From assembly GCA_023458415.1 (NCBI GenBank), contig JAEWZO010000003.1, positions 1 through 64,000 of the forward strand: DNA of 64,000 nt. The letters run 5' to 3'. The notes beneath the pieces were generated by a model, which had not been told where the DNA came from, made no database searches, and saw only the letters and a program-made list of their open reading frames with translations. Origin of the DNA: Bacteroidota bacterium. Its GTDB lineage: Bacteria; Bacteroidota; Bacteroidia; Flavobacteriales; Weeksellaceae. This document shows, piece by piece, positions 34,785 through 42,300 of the stretch (within the stretch, counting starts at the first letter, position 1; each line of letters begins with the position of its first letter). The position numbers were made by a program, and so were the translations under genes.

Positions 34785-35204
34785 ATGGAAAAAGTGAAAC
34801 GTCTTTCGGCGACGCCCAAAGCGCTGAAACTGGTGAAAAAACTGGAAAAAGAGTTTGGTGAACTGATGTTTTACCAGGCCGGAGGTTGCTGTGAAGGCAC
34901 GCAGCCACAGTGTTTGCGCAAGGGACATTTTTTTCCGCGGACGAAGGATGTGCGCATCGGGAAGATCCTGGATTATGATTTCTGGATCGACCATAACCTG
35001 TTTGAATACTGGAAAAATACGCATTTTGAACTGGATGTACTGGATGGTTTCGGGACGGGTGGTTTTTCGCTGGAAATTCCGAAAGGGAAAACGTTTAAGA
35101 TCAATTACCGGCTTTTTTCGGCAGATGAACTGAAAAATTTGGAAGAAACGCTGCTCTACCACGAATATATGCAGCAGGAAAAGGACCGGAAACAGACGAT
35201 TTAA
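34785..35204 (+). CDS. DUF779 domain protein
   Basis: A 139-residue DUF779 protein. The conserved core is LMFYQAGGCCEGTQPQCL with paired cysteines and a third Cys, then FWIDHNLFEYWKNTHFELDV and GFSLEIPKGKTF. DUF779 genes commonly lie beside ExaC-type aldehyde dehydrogenases, as here; their role is unproven, possibly as a metal or cofactor accessory. I start at ATG 34785 because the in-frame sequence upstream comes from the palindromic repeat. A C-terminal extension (about 110-139) exceeds the usual domain. Confidence 0.85.
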   Translation: MEKVKRLSATPKALKLVKKLEKEFGELMFYQAGGCCEGTQPQCLRKGHFFPRTKDVRIGKILDYDFWIDHNLFEYWKNTHFELDVLDGFGTGGFSLEIPKGKTFKINYRLFSADELKNLEETLLYHEYMQQEKDRKQTI

Positions 35205-35207
35205 GAG

Positions 35208-35234
35208 AAAGCACTTCGAAAGAGGTGCTTTTTT
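35208..35234 (+). terminator. GNRA-loop terminator, copy 2
   Basis: AAAGCACTTC (35208-35217) with GAGGTGCTTT (35222-35231) around a GAAA loop, then T. It ends the DUF779 transcript and is nearly identical to the hairpins at 32761 and 36122. Confidence 0.85.
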
Positions 35235-35280
35235 ATTTGAAAACGCGTAGATTTATTAAGCATTCTTTTGATTTTGAGGA

Positions 35281-35342
35281 AGCAAAGGATTCGCAAGCGA
35301 ATATGCGGGCGCTTTCAATCTGCCTGCAGATTGTTCTTTGCT
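35281..35342. repeat. Multi-palindrome element, copy 2
   Basis: AGCAAAG (35281-35287) pairs with CTTTGCT (35336-35342). Inside, ATTCGCAAGCGAAT (35289-35302) and ATCTGCCTGCAGAT (35318-35331) are identical to copy 1; the middle palindrome has degenerated to GCGGGCGC. Like copy 1 it follows a GAAA-loop terminator by about 50 bp, so terminator and element behave as one repeat unit. Confidence 0.75.
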
Positions 35343-35414
35343 GTCTTTAATATGTGTGAAAATAAGTTCATTGTATTTCAAAATGAGTCTAATTATTTAT
35401 GAAAATCACTAGAT

Positions 35415-35449
35415 AAAGTTGTCCGTTTGGGCAACTTTTTGTATGTTTG
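35415..35449 (+). promoter_or_regulatory. Promoter and palindromic operator of the toxin-antitoxin operon
   Basis: A -33 TTG at 35419-35421 and a -7 TATGTTTG at 35442-35449 are 20 bp apart. A 10-bp inverted repeat, AAAGTTGTCC (35415-35424) with GGGCAACTTT (35429-35438), covers the -33 and spacer. It could be the operator for the HTH antitoxin; as RNA it would also fold as a terminator with a short T tract. The toxin ATG is 3 bases after the -7. Confidence 0.6.
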
Positions 35450-35452
35450 CCT

Positions 35453-35797
35453 ATGGAAGAAAAGAAATACAGAAATATTTTCATCTATAAGCATTACTTT
35501 CTGGATTTCTTCCGAACACAGAAGCCGAAAGTGAAGGAGAAGATTCTGTGGACTTTTATGGTGGTAGAGACCGTGGAGAAAATTCCGGCAGAATACTTCA
35601 AACATATGGCAGGAACTGATGGACTTTATGAGATAAGAGTTCAGCTTGGCACCGACATTTTTCGGATTTTCTGTTTTTTCGACGAAAGAAAACTGGTGAT
35701 CATCACCAATGGATTCCAAAAGAAAACGCAGAAAACACCGAAAAAAGAAATTGAAAAGGCATTGAAAATAAGAGAAGAATATCACAATGAAAAATAA
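35453..35797 (+). CDS. RelE/HigB-like toxin
   Basis: The 114-residue basic protein fits the Gp49/HigB branch of RelE-fold toxins, which cleave mRNA on the ribosome. Recognisable segments are VVETVEKIPAEYFKHMAGTDGLYEIRV, the core strand DIFRIFCFFDERKLVIITNGFQKKTQKTPKKEI with conserved Arg and Lys, and EEYHNEK at the end. ATG 35453 is chosen because the in-frame TTG at 35447 falls inside the -7 element. The toxin gene precedes and overlaps the antitoxin gene by 11 bp, the order typical of higBA. Confidence 0.87.
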   Translation: MEEKKYRNIFIYKHYFLDFFRTQKPKVKEKILWTFMVVETVEKIPAEYFKHMAGTDGLYEIRVQLGTDIFRIFCFFDERKLVIITNGFQKKTQKTPKKEIEKALKIREEYHNEK

Positions 35798-36089
35798 AAA
35801 TCTGACATCCCTGAACGAAATCTTGGACCAAGAATATGGCAAGAAAGGGACAAAAAAGAGAAATGAGTTTGAGCAAGGTTTCGAGGAATTCAGGCTAGGA
35901 GTGCTCATTCAGCAGGCCAGACTTGAGAAAGGACTTACCCAGGAAGAACTTGCTGAAAAATGCGGTACCAATAAAAGCTACATTTCTAAGGTTGAAAATA
36001 ATATCAAAGATGTGCGGATTTCTACGCTTCAGAAAATCGTAGAAATCGGATTGGGTGGAAAATTGGATCTCGCGATTAACCTTAAATGA
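35787..36089 (+). CDS. HTH antitoxin (HigA-like, XRE family)
   Basis: A 100-residue protein with a Cro/CI helix-turn-helix: LIQQARLEKGLTQEELAEKCGTNKSYISKVE occupies about residues 36-66 (split here as LIQQARLEKGLTQEEL and AEKCGTNKSYISKVE). The N-terminal 35 residues probably contact the toxin. It should neutralise the toxin and, with it, repress the operon promoter through the palindrome at 35415-35438. Overlaps the toxin gene by 11 bp. Confidence 0.87.
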   Translation: MKNKNLTSLNEILDQEYGKKGTKKRNEFEQGFEEFRLGVLIQQARLEKGLTQEELAEKCGTNKSYISKVENNIKDVRISTLQKIVEIGLGGKLDLAINLK

Positions 36090-36121
36090 ATAGTTTTGAA
36101 TTAATGGATCTTAATAAAAGC

Positions 36122-36148
36122 AAGCACTTCGAGAGAGGTGCTTTTTTT
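36122..36148 (+). terminator. GNRA-loop terminator, copy 3
   Basis: AAGCACTTC (36122-36130) with GAGGTGCTT (36135-36143) around a GAGA loop, then a T tract that overlaps the stop codon of the convergent FUSC gene. The loop differs from the other copies by one base but keeps the GNRA pattern. Confidence 0.85.
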
Positions 36149-37175
36149 ATTTTCTACGGAGCATCAGTCGGGAAGCTCGGAATTTTTTCTCAAGATTGGA
36201 GATAATGCTGGTGTGATGCAGAATCCAGCCGGTTGCAAAACCGATTAAACTTCCGATCACCGTATCCAAAAGTCGGGCTTTCATAATGGTTTCGGAATCG
36301 ATGTTGATGCCGCCTGCAGTTTCTGCAAGGAGAATGGTCATTGGTGTGATGAAAATGGCAGCGAGGAGATAATTCCGAACGACGAGCAGCTCTATGATGA
36401 TCTGAAGAACAGCAATGGTGATGACCAAAGCCAAGACATTGGGATTCGCGGCGAAAATCAGCCACGTTAAGCCCATACCGATAAAGGTTCCGAGTATACG
36501 CTGCAGATTTCTTTGCGACGTGTGCGTAAGATCTTTTCCCTGAAGAACCGCCAGCGCGGAAACCGGAATCCAGTACGGACTGCTTTCATCAATGGCGTAT
36601 CCAATGAGCAGCGCAACGAACATCGATGCGGCAAGAATGAGACTTTCCACGGTTTTTGTGTAGCGGTTTTTGCGGAGATTCCGGCGGGTAAATTCCACCA
36701 CATTTTTTGCGATGAACACCGAATAGAAAAACGCCAGTAAGACAGAAAGCATCGCTCCCATTGCAAACAGTCCGACACGGGTTGGTAGTAAATCCAAATC
36801 GAAAGGCAGGTTCGTGGCAACCGCAGCTACCATTATGAAAAAGAAATTTCGCGGCGGCGGAATGTCGAACCAGGAAGTGACCAAATGCGCAAGAAAAGTA
36901 ATGAAAGCCAGCGACAGCGCACTGATCCACGGATTGAAACTGAAAACCAGTCCAAGCGTAAACGCGAACGTCATTCCGAAAGCCACATAAATCAGATGGT
37001 TGATTCTTTTTTCCAGCGATGAATGCGTAAAATACAGAATCGTCAACGCTCCCATACTCGAAATATTTCCGAAAGAAGGTTTATCGAAGTACCATCCTAC
37101 GAACAGGCACAAGCCAACGCAGAGTCCGGCCAGAACCGGGAAATGCCACAACCGCTCCGTCTCGGGGATTTCCAC
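36147..37175 (-). CDS. FUSC-family membrane protein
   Basis: The 342-residue protein has about ten transmembrane helices in two clusters separated by a short cytoplasmic stretch (VEFTRRNLRKNRYTKTVES, about 160-178). The second cluster shows the fusaric-acid/YccS signature: ESSPYWIPVSALAVLQG, then RNLQRILGTFIGMGL with the conserved Arg and Gly. Family members are thought to export aromatic acids or act in envelope stress. Start is a GTG. The gene is alone, ending against the toxin-antitoxin terminator. Confidence 0.82.
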   Translation of the reverse strand: MEIPETERLWHFPVLAGLCVGLCLFVGWYFDKPSFGNISSMGALTILYFTHSSLEKRINHLIYVAFGMTFAFTLGLVFSFNPWISALSLAFITFLAHLVTSWFDIPPPRNFFFIMVAAVATNLPFDLDLLPTRVGLFAMGAMLSVLLAFFYSVFIAKNVVEFTRRNLRKNRYTKTVESLILAASMFVALLIGYAIDESSPYWIPVSALAVLQGKDLTHTSQRNLQRILGTFIGMGLTWLIFAANPNVLALVITIAVLQIIIELLVVRNYLLAAIFITPMTILLAETAGGINIDSETIMKARLLDTVIGSLIGFATGWILHHTSIISNLEKKFRASRLMLRRK

Positions 37176-37239
37176 GACGGATTAGATGTGGGTGTTGAGT
37201 TTGTGGTGAATGCGTTTTTTCAAATTAAAAGGATTTTTT

Positions 37240-37290
37240 GTTGACCACCCCGTCCGCTGAAGCGGCCACCCCTCCAAAGGAGGGGAATTA
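37240..37290. repeat. Short GC-rich double-hairpin repeat
   Basis: Two adjacent hairpins: CCGCT (37254-37258) with AGCGG (37261-37265), and CCCCTCC (37269-37275) with GGAGGGG (37279-37285). ACCACCCCGTC followed by CCCCTCCAAAGGAGGGG is a familiar intergenic repeat in flavobacterial genomes, from general knowledge. It lies between mazG and the FUSC gene. Confidence 0.6.
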
Positions 37291-37292
37291 GG

Positions 37293-38057
37293 TCAGATTT
37301 TCTTCGCTTCCTCCCAAAGTTCGTCCATTTTTTCCAGGGACATTTCGGAAAGATTCAGGTTGCGTTCTTTCGCTAAGTTTTCCATTTTCTGGAAACGGGA
37401 AATGAATTTCAGATTGGTTTTTTCCAAAGCAGAATCGGGATTGATGCCGGAAATCCGTGCGTAGTTAATCAGTGAGAAGAATACGTCGCCGAGTTCCTGT
37501 TCCTTTTTCTCCAAATCGGTTTCTGAATGGAACTCAGCCAATTCTTCGTCAACCTTTTTCCAGGCGTCATCGGCATCGTGGAATTCGAAACCGATTCCCT
37601 TTACCTTTTCCTGAATTCTAAATGCTTTCACCATACTCGGTGTTCCCTTGGAAACTCCAGACAAAACAGACTTGTTTCCTTCTTTCAGTTTGAGTTTTTC
37701 CCAATTTTGCTTTACTTCTTCTTCATCGGCCACTTCTACATCTCCGTAAATATGCGGATGACGGAAAATCAGTTTTTCATTCAGAGAATTAATCACATCA
37801 GCAATGTCGAAACTTTCTTTCTCCGATCCGATTTTAGCGTAGAAAACCAAATGCAGCAACACATCGCCCAGTTCTTTTTTGATTTCCTGCAGATCTTCTT
37901 CCAGCAAAGCGTCAGAAAGTTCATACACTTCTTCCAGTGTCAAATGTCGCAAAGTTTGCAGCGTTTGCTTTTTATCCCACGGACATTTTTCGCGCAGGTC
38001 GTCCATAATGTCGAGAAGCCGGCCGAAAGCTTCGAGTTTTTCCTGTCTGGAGTTCAT
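37293..38057 (-). CDS. mazG: Nucleoside triphosphate pyrophosphohydrolase
   Basis: MazG hydrolyses nucleoside triphosphates to monophosphates and pyrophosphate, removing aberrant nucleotides. The 254-residue protein has the tandem layout of full-length MazG: an N-terminal domain with CPWDKKQTLQTLRHLTLEEVYEL and IKKELGDVLLHLVFYAK (catalytic EExE/ELGD acidic residues), and a C-terminal domain with KKVDEELAEF and EQELGDVFFSLINYAR. The own promoter is a TAAATTTG at 38075-38082. A terminator separates it from the upstream DUF5606 gene. Confidence 0.93.
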   Translation of the reverse strand: MNSRQEKLEAFGRLLDIMDDLREKCPWDKKQTLQTLRHLTLEEVYELSDALLEEDLQEIKKELGDVLLHLVFYAKIGSEKESFDIADVINSLNEKLIFRHPHIYGDVEVADEEEVKQNWEKLKLKEGNKSVLSGVSKGTPSMVKAFRIQEKVKGIGFEFHDADDAWKKVDEELAEFHSETDLEKKEQELGDVFFSLINYARISGINPDSALEKTNLKFISRFQKMENLAKERNLNLSEMSLEKMDELWEEAKKI

Positions 38058-38074
38058 AGTTGATTTTCTTTCTT

Positions 38075-38082
38075 CAAATTTA
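38075..38082 (-). promoter_or_regulatory. -7 promoter element of mazG
   Basis: The minus strand reads TAAATTTG, 17 bp before the mazG ATG. It lies just beyond the DUF5606 terminator, consistent with an independent unit. Confidence 0.55.
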
Positions 38083-38093
38083 CCTATTTAAAA

Positions 38094-38129
38094 CAAAAAA
38101 CTTTGTCAAGGAACCAAACCTTGACAAAG
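38094..38129 (-). terminator. Terminator of the ruvX-def-DUF5606 operon
   Basis: A perfect 11-bp stem, CTTTGTCAAGG (38101-38111) with CCTTGACAAAG (38119-38129), followed on the minus strand by six T. Confidence 0.9.
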
Positions 38130-38152
38130 CTATGTGTAAAAAACCGGAAAAA

Positions 38153-38707
38153 TTATCCCTGTTTTCTCTGAGTACTTTTTACGGTAGATTTAGCAGAAGA
38201 ACTTGCTTTCGCTTTTGGAGCAGCTGCTTTGTCTGCTTTTGGGGAGGCTTTTTTTGCAGTTGCTTTCTTTTCAAGACTTTCTTCGGCTGCTGTCTCCTCT
38301 TCCACTTCAGGCTTCACGAAGCTTTCTGCCGTGATGTAACCAGCCTTATGAAGAATGTTATACCACTGCGCCAGTTTTTTAATATCAGAAACATAAACTC
38401 TTTCCGTGTCGTAATCAGGTAGTGCTTTTTCCATGAAAGCTTTCAGTTCAGCATCAGAAGATTTGTGCGGAACAGTTTCTCCATAATTGTTGTCTTTTGC
38501 AATATTTTCGAAGACATCAAATAACGGCACTTCTTTATCAAAAGTGAACATCGCAATATTATCCAGTAAACTTACCTGCGAAGTATTACCAATGCTTACT
38601 TTCTTTTTTGTAACCACATCTTCGATAATGAAGCCGTTTTTAAGTTGCGAAATAAGTTTGTACAAACCCGGTTTTCCGGAAATCGCAATTATTTTCTCTA
38701 ACACCAT
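38153..38707 (-). CDS. DUF5606 domain protein
   Basis: A 184-residue cytoplasmic protein typical of Flavobacteriia. The conserved domain covers about residues 1-135 (MVLEKIIAISGKPGLYKLI, KNGFIIEDV, LFDVFENIA, YNILHKAG). The last 45 residues are a Lys/Ala/Ser-rich low-complexity tail (EKKATAKKASPKADKAAAPK), which could bind nucleic acid or anionic surfaces. It lies 31 bp downstream of def in the same operon. Function is unknown. Confidence 0.85.
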   Translation of the reverse strand: MVLEKIIAISGKPGLYKLISQLKNGFIIEDVVTKKKVSIGNTSQVSLLDNIAMFTFDKEVPLFDVFENIAKDNNYGETVPHKSSDAELKAFMEKALPDYDTERVYVSDIKKLAQWYNILHKAGYITAESFVKPEVEEETAAEESLEKKATAKKASPKADKAAAPKAKASSSAKSTVKSTQRKQG

Positions 38708-38738
38708 TTTATATCCTTATTATTAATTAATGTAAATT

Positions 38739-39311
38739 TTATTTTGGAAATCTCATTTTGTAATTAACGTCTACTTCACCTTTGCTGATCTTCATGAGCT
38801 TGCCTTTAACCAGCTTTTTCTTCAGCGCCGAAAGATGGTCAGTAAAAAGTATGCCATCAATATGATCATACTCATGCTGAATTACGCGCGCACGCATATC
38901 GGAATAAGTATCGGTATGTTTTACAAAATTTTCGTCCAGATACTCGATTGTTATGGTTTCTTTCCTTTTCACATCCTCGCGAACATCGGGAATTGAAAGA
39001 CATCCTTCGTTGAATTTCCACTCGCTTCCGGTTTCTTCCAGAATTTTTGCATTGATGAAAACTTTTTTGAAATCTTTCAGTTCATCGGCAATATCTTCAT
39101 AATCTTCGTCTTCAGCCAGCGGAGTTAAATCTACCACAAAGAGACGAATATCCAGTCCAATCTGCGGCGCAGCCAAACCAATACCATACGCACCATGCAT
39201 GGTTTCGAACATATTCTCTATCAGTTCTCCCAAGTCCGGAAAATCTTTATCGATGTCTCTTCCAACTTTTCTCAGCACCGGATCACCAAACGCTCTTATC
39301 GGTAAAATCAT
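38739..39311 (-). CDS. def: Peptide deformylase
   Basis: Def removes the N-formyl group from nascent proteins using a metal ion. The 190-residue product carries all three motifs: GIGLAAPQ (43-50), EGCLS (102-106) and QHEYDH (145-150), giving ligands Cys104, His146, His150 and catalytic Glu147. Between them is an insert rich in acidic residues (AEDEDYEDIADELKD), as in other Bacteroidota. The start overlaps the ruvX stop by 4 bp. Confidence 0.96.
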   Translation of the reverse strand: MILPIRAFGDPVLRKVGRDIDKDFPDLGELIENMFETMHGAYGIGLAAPQIGLDIRLFVVDLTPLAEDEDYEDIADELKDFKKVFINAKILEETGSEWKFNEGCLSIPDVREDVKRKETITIEYLDENFVKHTDTYSDMRARVIQHEYDHIDGILFTDHLSALKKKLVKGKLMKISKGEVDVNYKMRFPK

Positions 39312-39724
39312 TTTTGTTTCTGTTCTAAAAAATTCTGTAAAATAATCGTGGCACTTACTTTATCAATCAGCCCTTTCTGCTGTCTGTCTTTTTTTGACTT
39401 ACCGCTCTGACTGATAAAAAAAGATGCCAGTTTCGAAGTAAACCTTTCATCCATCCTGTTTACCTTGATTCCGGAAAACTGCTTTCCTAATTCTTCGATA
39501 AATATCTGAATGTCGGTTTCCACTTCAGAAAGGTTGCCTTTCAAATCTGTGGGAAGTCCGATTACAACCTCATCTACTTTATTTTCTGAAAAATATTTCT
39601 GCAGAAAACTAAAAATTTCCGAAGTATCCACGGTATCCAAACCGCTTGCAATAATCTGCATATCATCGGTTACAGCAATTCCGCTACGCTTCTTCCCGTA
39701 ATCTATTGCCATAATTTGTCCCAT
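39308..39724 (-). CDS. ruvX: RuvX/YqgF-family nuclease
   Basis: A 138-residue RNase H-fold protein of the YqgF family, a putative Holliday junction resolvase also linked to 16S rRNA processing. The first catalytic Asp is in IMAIDYGKKRSGIAV (Asp8), followed by VDEVVIGLPTDLKG and the late DRQQKGLIDKVSATIIL with Asp. ATG 39724 lies 6 bases after a TAAATTTG; a TTG three codons earlier sits inside that promoter and is less likely. First gene of ruvX-def-DUF5606. Confidence 0.9.
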   Translation of the reverse strand: MGQIMAIDYGKKRSGIAVTDDMQIIASGLDTVDTSEIFSFLQKYFSENKVDEVVIGLPTDLKGNLSEVETDIQIFIEELGKQFSGIKVNRMDERFTSKLASFFISQSGKSKKDRQQKGLIDKVSATIILQNFLEQKQK

Positions 39725-39730
39725 AGTTTG

Positions 39731-39762
39731 CAAATTTACTAATTTTTAAAAAACATTCTCAA
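39731..39762 (-). promoter_or_regulatory. Promoter of the ruvX operon
   Basis: On the minus strand, TTG at 39762-39760 and TAAATTTG at 39738-39731 are 21 bp apart. The ATG at 39724 is 6 bases downstream, leaving little or no leader. Confidence 0.65.
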
Positions 39763-39843
39763 TACAATAAAGCCATAAAAAAGAATTGTTGCCAATAGAG
39801 ATTTTTTTGATAATTTAGTTTTTCTGATTTATAAATAAGATTT

Positions 39844-40326
39844 GTGAAAACACTCTATCTGGTGCGTCATGCAAAAAGTGACTGGACGCACGATGTTTCG
39901 GATTTCGAACGTCCGCTGAATGAACGGGGACATTCCGTTGCGCCCAAAATGGCAAAATATCTGTTGGACAACAATTTCGATATTGAACAGTTTATTTCCA
40001 GTCCGGCGAAACGAGCTTTAACAACCTGCCGTTACTTTGCAGAAACTTTCGGAAACTCCGCAATAAAGAAAGTTCAGGATTTATATGAACCGCACGACGG
40101 AGATTTTCTGGAAACCATCCTCAATATTGATGATCAGTTCAGTTCGGCGGCACTTTTTTCACACAATCCAACTATTTCACATTTTGCAAGTTCGCTCACT
40201 TCTGAGTTTTTGAGTTTTCCGACCTGTGCGGTGGCAGTTTTTGAAATTAACTGCCATGAATGGTCGCAGTTTGAAGGAGCGCATAAAACACTCACCCATT
40301 TTTTACTGCCCAAAGAAATTCTTTAA
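39844..40326 (+). CDS. SixA-like histidine phosphatase
   Basis: A 160-residue member of the histidine phosphatase (RHG) superfamily. The catalytic motif LVRHAKSDW is at about residues 6-14, with the second His in ALFSHNPTISHF (about 107). Related SixA proteins dephosphorylate phosphohistidine on HPt domains or PTS proteins. Start is a GTG; no alternative ATG lies in frame nearby. Monocistronic, with a terminator shared with the convergent hydrolase gene. Confidence 0.88.
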   Translation: MKTLYLVRHAKSDWTHDVSDFERPLNERGHSVAPKMAKYLLDNNFDIEQFISSPAKRALTTCRYFAETFGNSAIKKVQDLYEPHDGDFLETILNIDDQFSSAALFSHNPTISHFASSLTSEFLSFPTCAVAVFEINCHEWSQFEGAHKTLTHFLLPKEIL

Positions 40327-40340
40327 ACTCTTATAAAAGA

Positions 40341-40370
40341 AAAACTTCAGCAAGTTGCTAAAGTTTTTTT
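40341..40370 (+). terminator. Terminator after the SixA-like gene
   Basis: AAAACTTCAGC (40341-40351) pairs with GCTAAAGTTTT (40357-40367) with one mismatch, then a T tract. It abuts the stop of the convergent hydrolase gene at 40374. Confidence 0.75.
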
Positions 40371-40373
40371 GTT

Positions 40374-41945
40374 TTATTTAGTTTTCGTTAGATCGAGGTC
40401 TTCAAAATCAAAACTGAAATCGGTTATATCTGAAATCGGTTTCATTTTAGCGCTTTGGGCTTTACCGTTTTCATCAAAACTAATGATGAAAAAAGCGTCC
40501 GCATCGTAACTTCTGTCGTCCCATTTCGCAATAAAAGTATTATTTGAATACGGAATTAAATCGCCTTTCAGTCTTGTGGAAGTTTTCGACGCAATTCGGT
40601 AATTTTTACCATTTTGCGTTATTACAACATCACCGAACCAAGGATCGTTATAAGTTCCCACAAATTGGTCAGCAGAAAGTTGAGCATTTTTGTTCTTCGC
40701 GAAGGTCGCTGCTTTCGCATACACTTCCTTTTTACCTTTCTCGAAATCGGCATTCAACTTTGTCATTCTGTCGCCGTAAGTTTTCAGCCAGTTTCGGTCT
40801 TCAATTCCGAGATAAGCATCTTTCACAGTATTGGTAATGGTTGAAAACGCCGCACCGCTTTGCTGATTGGTCAGAACCACAATTCCCAGTTTAAGATCCG
40901 GAATCAGTGTAAAATGAGTAACGGTTCCCAAAAGTCCGCCTGAATGCTGCACTTGTTTTTTTCCTTTAACATCGGTGATGTACCATCCCAAACCGTAGCC
41001 ATTGTTCTGAGAATCATATGAATTTTTCAGCGCAATTGGAGAAGGTTGCTGAATTTGCCACAATTGCTGAATCTGCTTATCTGAAACCAGTTTCTTGCCG
41101 TCTTTCGTTGTAAAACCGTTCATCAGGAAATCAGCCCAAATCAGCATATCGGTAATATTACTCATAATTCCTCCTGCAGCATTGGCCGTTTCGTTCCAGT
41201 CGTGTGGAATCTGTACAATTTTTCCGTCCACCGGAGCGTGTGCATCAATTTTACTAGAAATATGTTTTGCACGGTTGTAGCTGCCGAAACTTTGGTTCAT
41301 TCCGACAGGTTTTAGGATTCGCTGCTCAATAAATTCAGCCCAGCTCTGTCCGGAAATTCTTGTTATCACTTCACCGGCAACAATGAACATGATATTATTA
41401 TAATCCAATTTATTTCGGAAAGAATGTTCCGGTTTCAGATATCTCACATTGTGTACAATATCTTTTACAGTCAGCGTTCCGCCTTCAGGAAAAAACATCA
41501 AATCGCCCTGTCCCAAACCTAATCCGGCGCGGTGCGTAATTAAATCTTTCACGGTAATTTCCTGCGTTGCGTAAGTATCGTACATTCTGAATTCAGGGAT
41601 GAATTTTGTTACCTTATCGTCCCAATTCAGTTTTCCTTCATCAGCTAAAATAGCAAGAGCCGTTGCCGTAAAACCTTTTGAATTGGATGCAATTCCTACA
41701 AGGGTATTCGGATCCATAGGGTTTTTTGAGGTGAGTGAAGATACACCCTGCGCTTTTGAATACACCACTTTACCGTCTTTTAGAATTCCGACTGACATTC
41801 CCGGAACATCAAAAGTTTTAAGAGTATTGGAAATCAGGTCATCAAGTTTTTTTTCTTCAATCTGCGCGAATGAGACAACATAGAAAAATAACAAGAGAAA
41901 GGAAAATTTCAATCTTACATGCATAAGTTTATTATTTTGAGACAT
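40374..41945 (-). CDS. Secreted serine hydrolase of the class C beta-lactamase fold
   Basis: The 523-residue protein has a signal peptide (residues to about 28, ending VVSFA before Gln). The beta-lactamase/transpeptidase-like domain (about 30-380) shows the nucleophile motif SNSK in GIASNSKGFTATAL, the Tyr motif in KLDYNNIMF, and HSGG near the third motif position. A C-terminal DUF3471-like domain (about 420-515) follows. Such proteins are usually peptidases or esterases rather than resistance enzymes. A second in-frame ATG at 41924 directly precedes the hydrophobic core and could be the true start. Confidence 0.85.
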   Translation of the reverse strand: MSQNNKLMHVRLKFSFLLLFFYVVSFAQIEEKKLDDLISNTLKTFDVPGMSVGILKDGKVVYSKAQGVSSLTSKNPMDPNTLVGIASNSKGFTATALAILADEGKLNWDDKVTKFIPEFRMYDTYATQEITVKDLITHRAGLGLGQGDLMFFPEGGTLTVKDIVHNVRYLKPEHSFRNKLDYNNIMFIVAGEVITRISGQSWAEFIEQRILKPVGMNQSFGSYNRAKHISSKIDAHAPVDGKIVQIPHDWNETANAAGGIMSNITDMLIWADFLMNGFTTKDGKKLVSDKQIQQLWQIQQPSPIALKNSYDSQNNGYGLGWYITDVKGKKQVQHSGGLLGTVTHFTLIPDLKLGIVVLTNQQSGAAFSTITNTVKDAYLGIEDRNWLKTYGDRMTKLNADFEKGKKEVYAKAATFAKNKNAQLSADQFVGTYNDPWFGDVVITQNGKNYRIASKTSTRLKGDLIPYSNNTFIAKWDDRSYDADAFFIISFDENGKAQSAKMKPISDITDFSFDFEDLDLTKTK

Positions 41946-41990
41946 TGAAAATACAGTTTTTTAATTAATTTGCAGCATTCAACAGTAATT

Positions 41991-42233
41991 ATGAGCCAAA
42001 AATTAGCAGCTAAAACGGACTCCGAGATTTTAAAAAGCACGAAGCTTTTCCGAACACTTTCAATCATATTAAGCTGCATTCTCGCAGTTGCACTGATTTA
42101 CTACATTTATTTAATATTTAATAATGGAGATGCTTCAATTGGGATTTACTTTGGAGGTTTAGCCTTGTTGTCATTTATCATTTCCGGAACTTATCAAAAA
42201 TACTTTAAGGAAAAGAAGCGCAGAAATTTGTAA
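41991..42233 (+). CDS. Small two-helix membrane protein
   Basis: An 80-residue protein with two transmembrane helices (about 20-40 and 48-66) and a basic C-terminus (YFKEKKRRNL). It starts at ATG 41991 and lies 68 bp ahead of the UMP synthase gene, which has its own promoter. No family recognised. Its hydrophobic pattern and codon use are consistent with a real gene, divergent from the hydrolase. Confidence 0.65.
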   Translation: MSQKLAAKTDSEILKSTKLFRTLSIILSCILAVALIYYIYLIFNNGDASIGIYFGGLALLSFIISGTYQKYFKEKKRRNL

Positions 42234-42273
42234 GATAACGTTCCCGAGACTTTCCAAGCTTTCGATAATTCGC

Positions 42274-42281
42274 TAACTTTG
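42274..42281 (+). promoter_or_regulatory. -7 promoter element of the UMP synthase gene
   Basis: TAACTTTG matches TAnnTTTG and lies 19 bp before the ATG at 42301. Confidence 0.5.
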
Positions 42282-42300
42282 TGCAAACCGTAATCGTAAA

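Noticed and set aside
40374..41945. Antibiotic-resistance beta-lactamase
   Set aside because: The fold is shared, but the length, DUF3471-like C-terminal domain and motif context fit a general serine hydrolase/peptidase.
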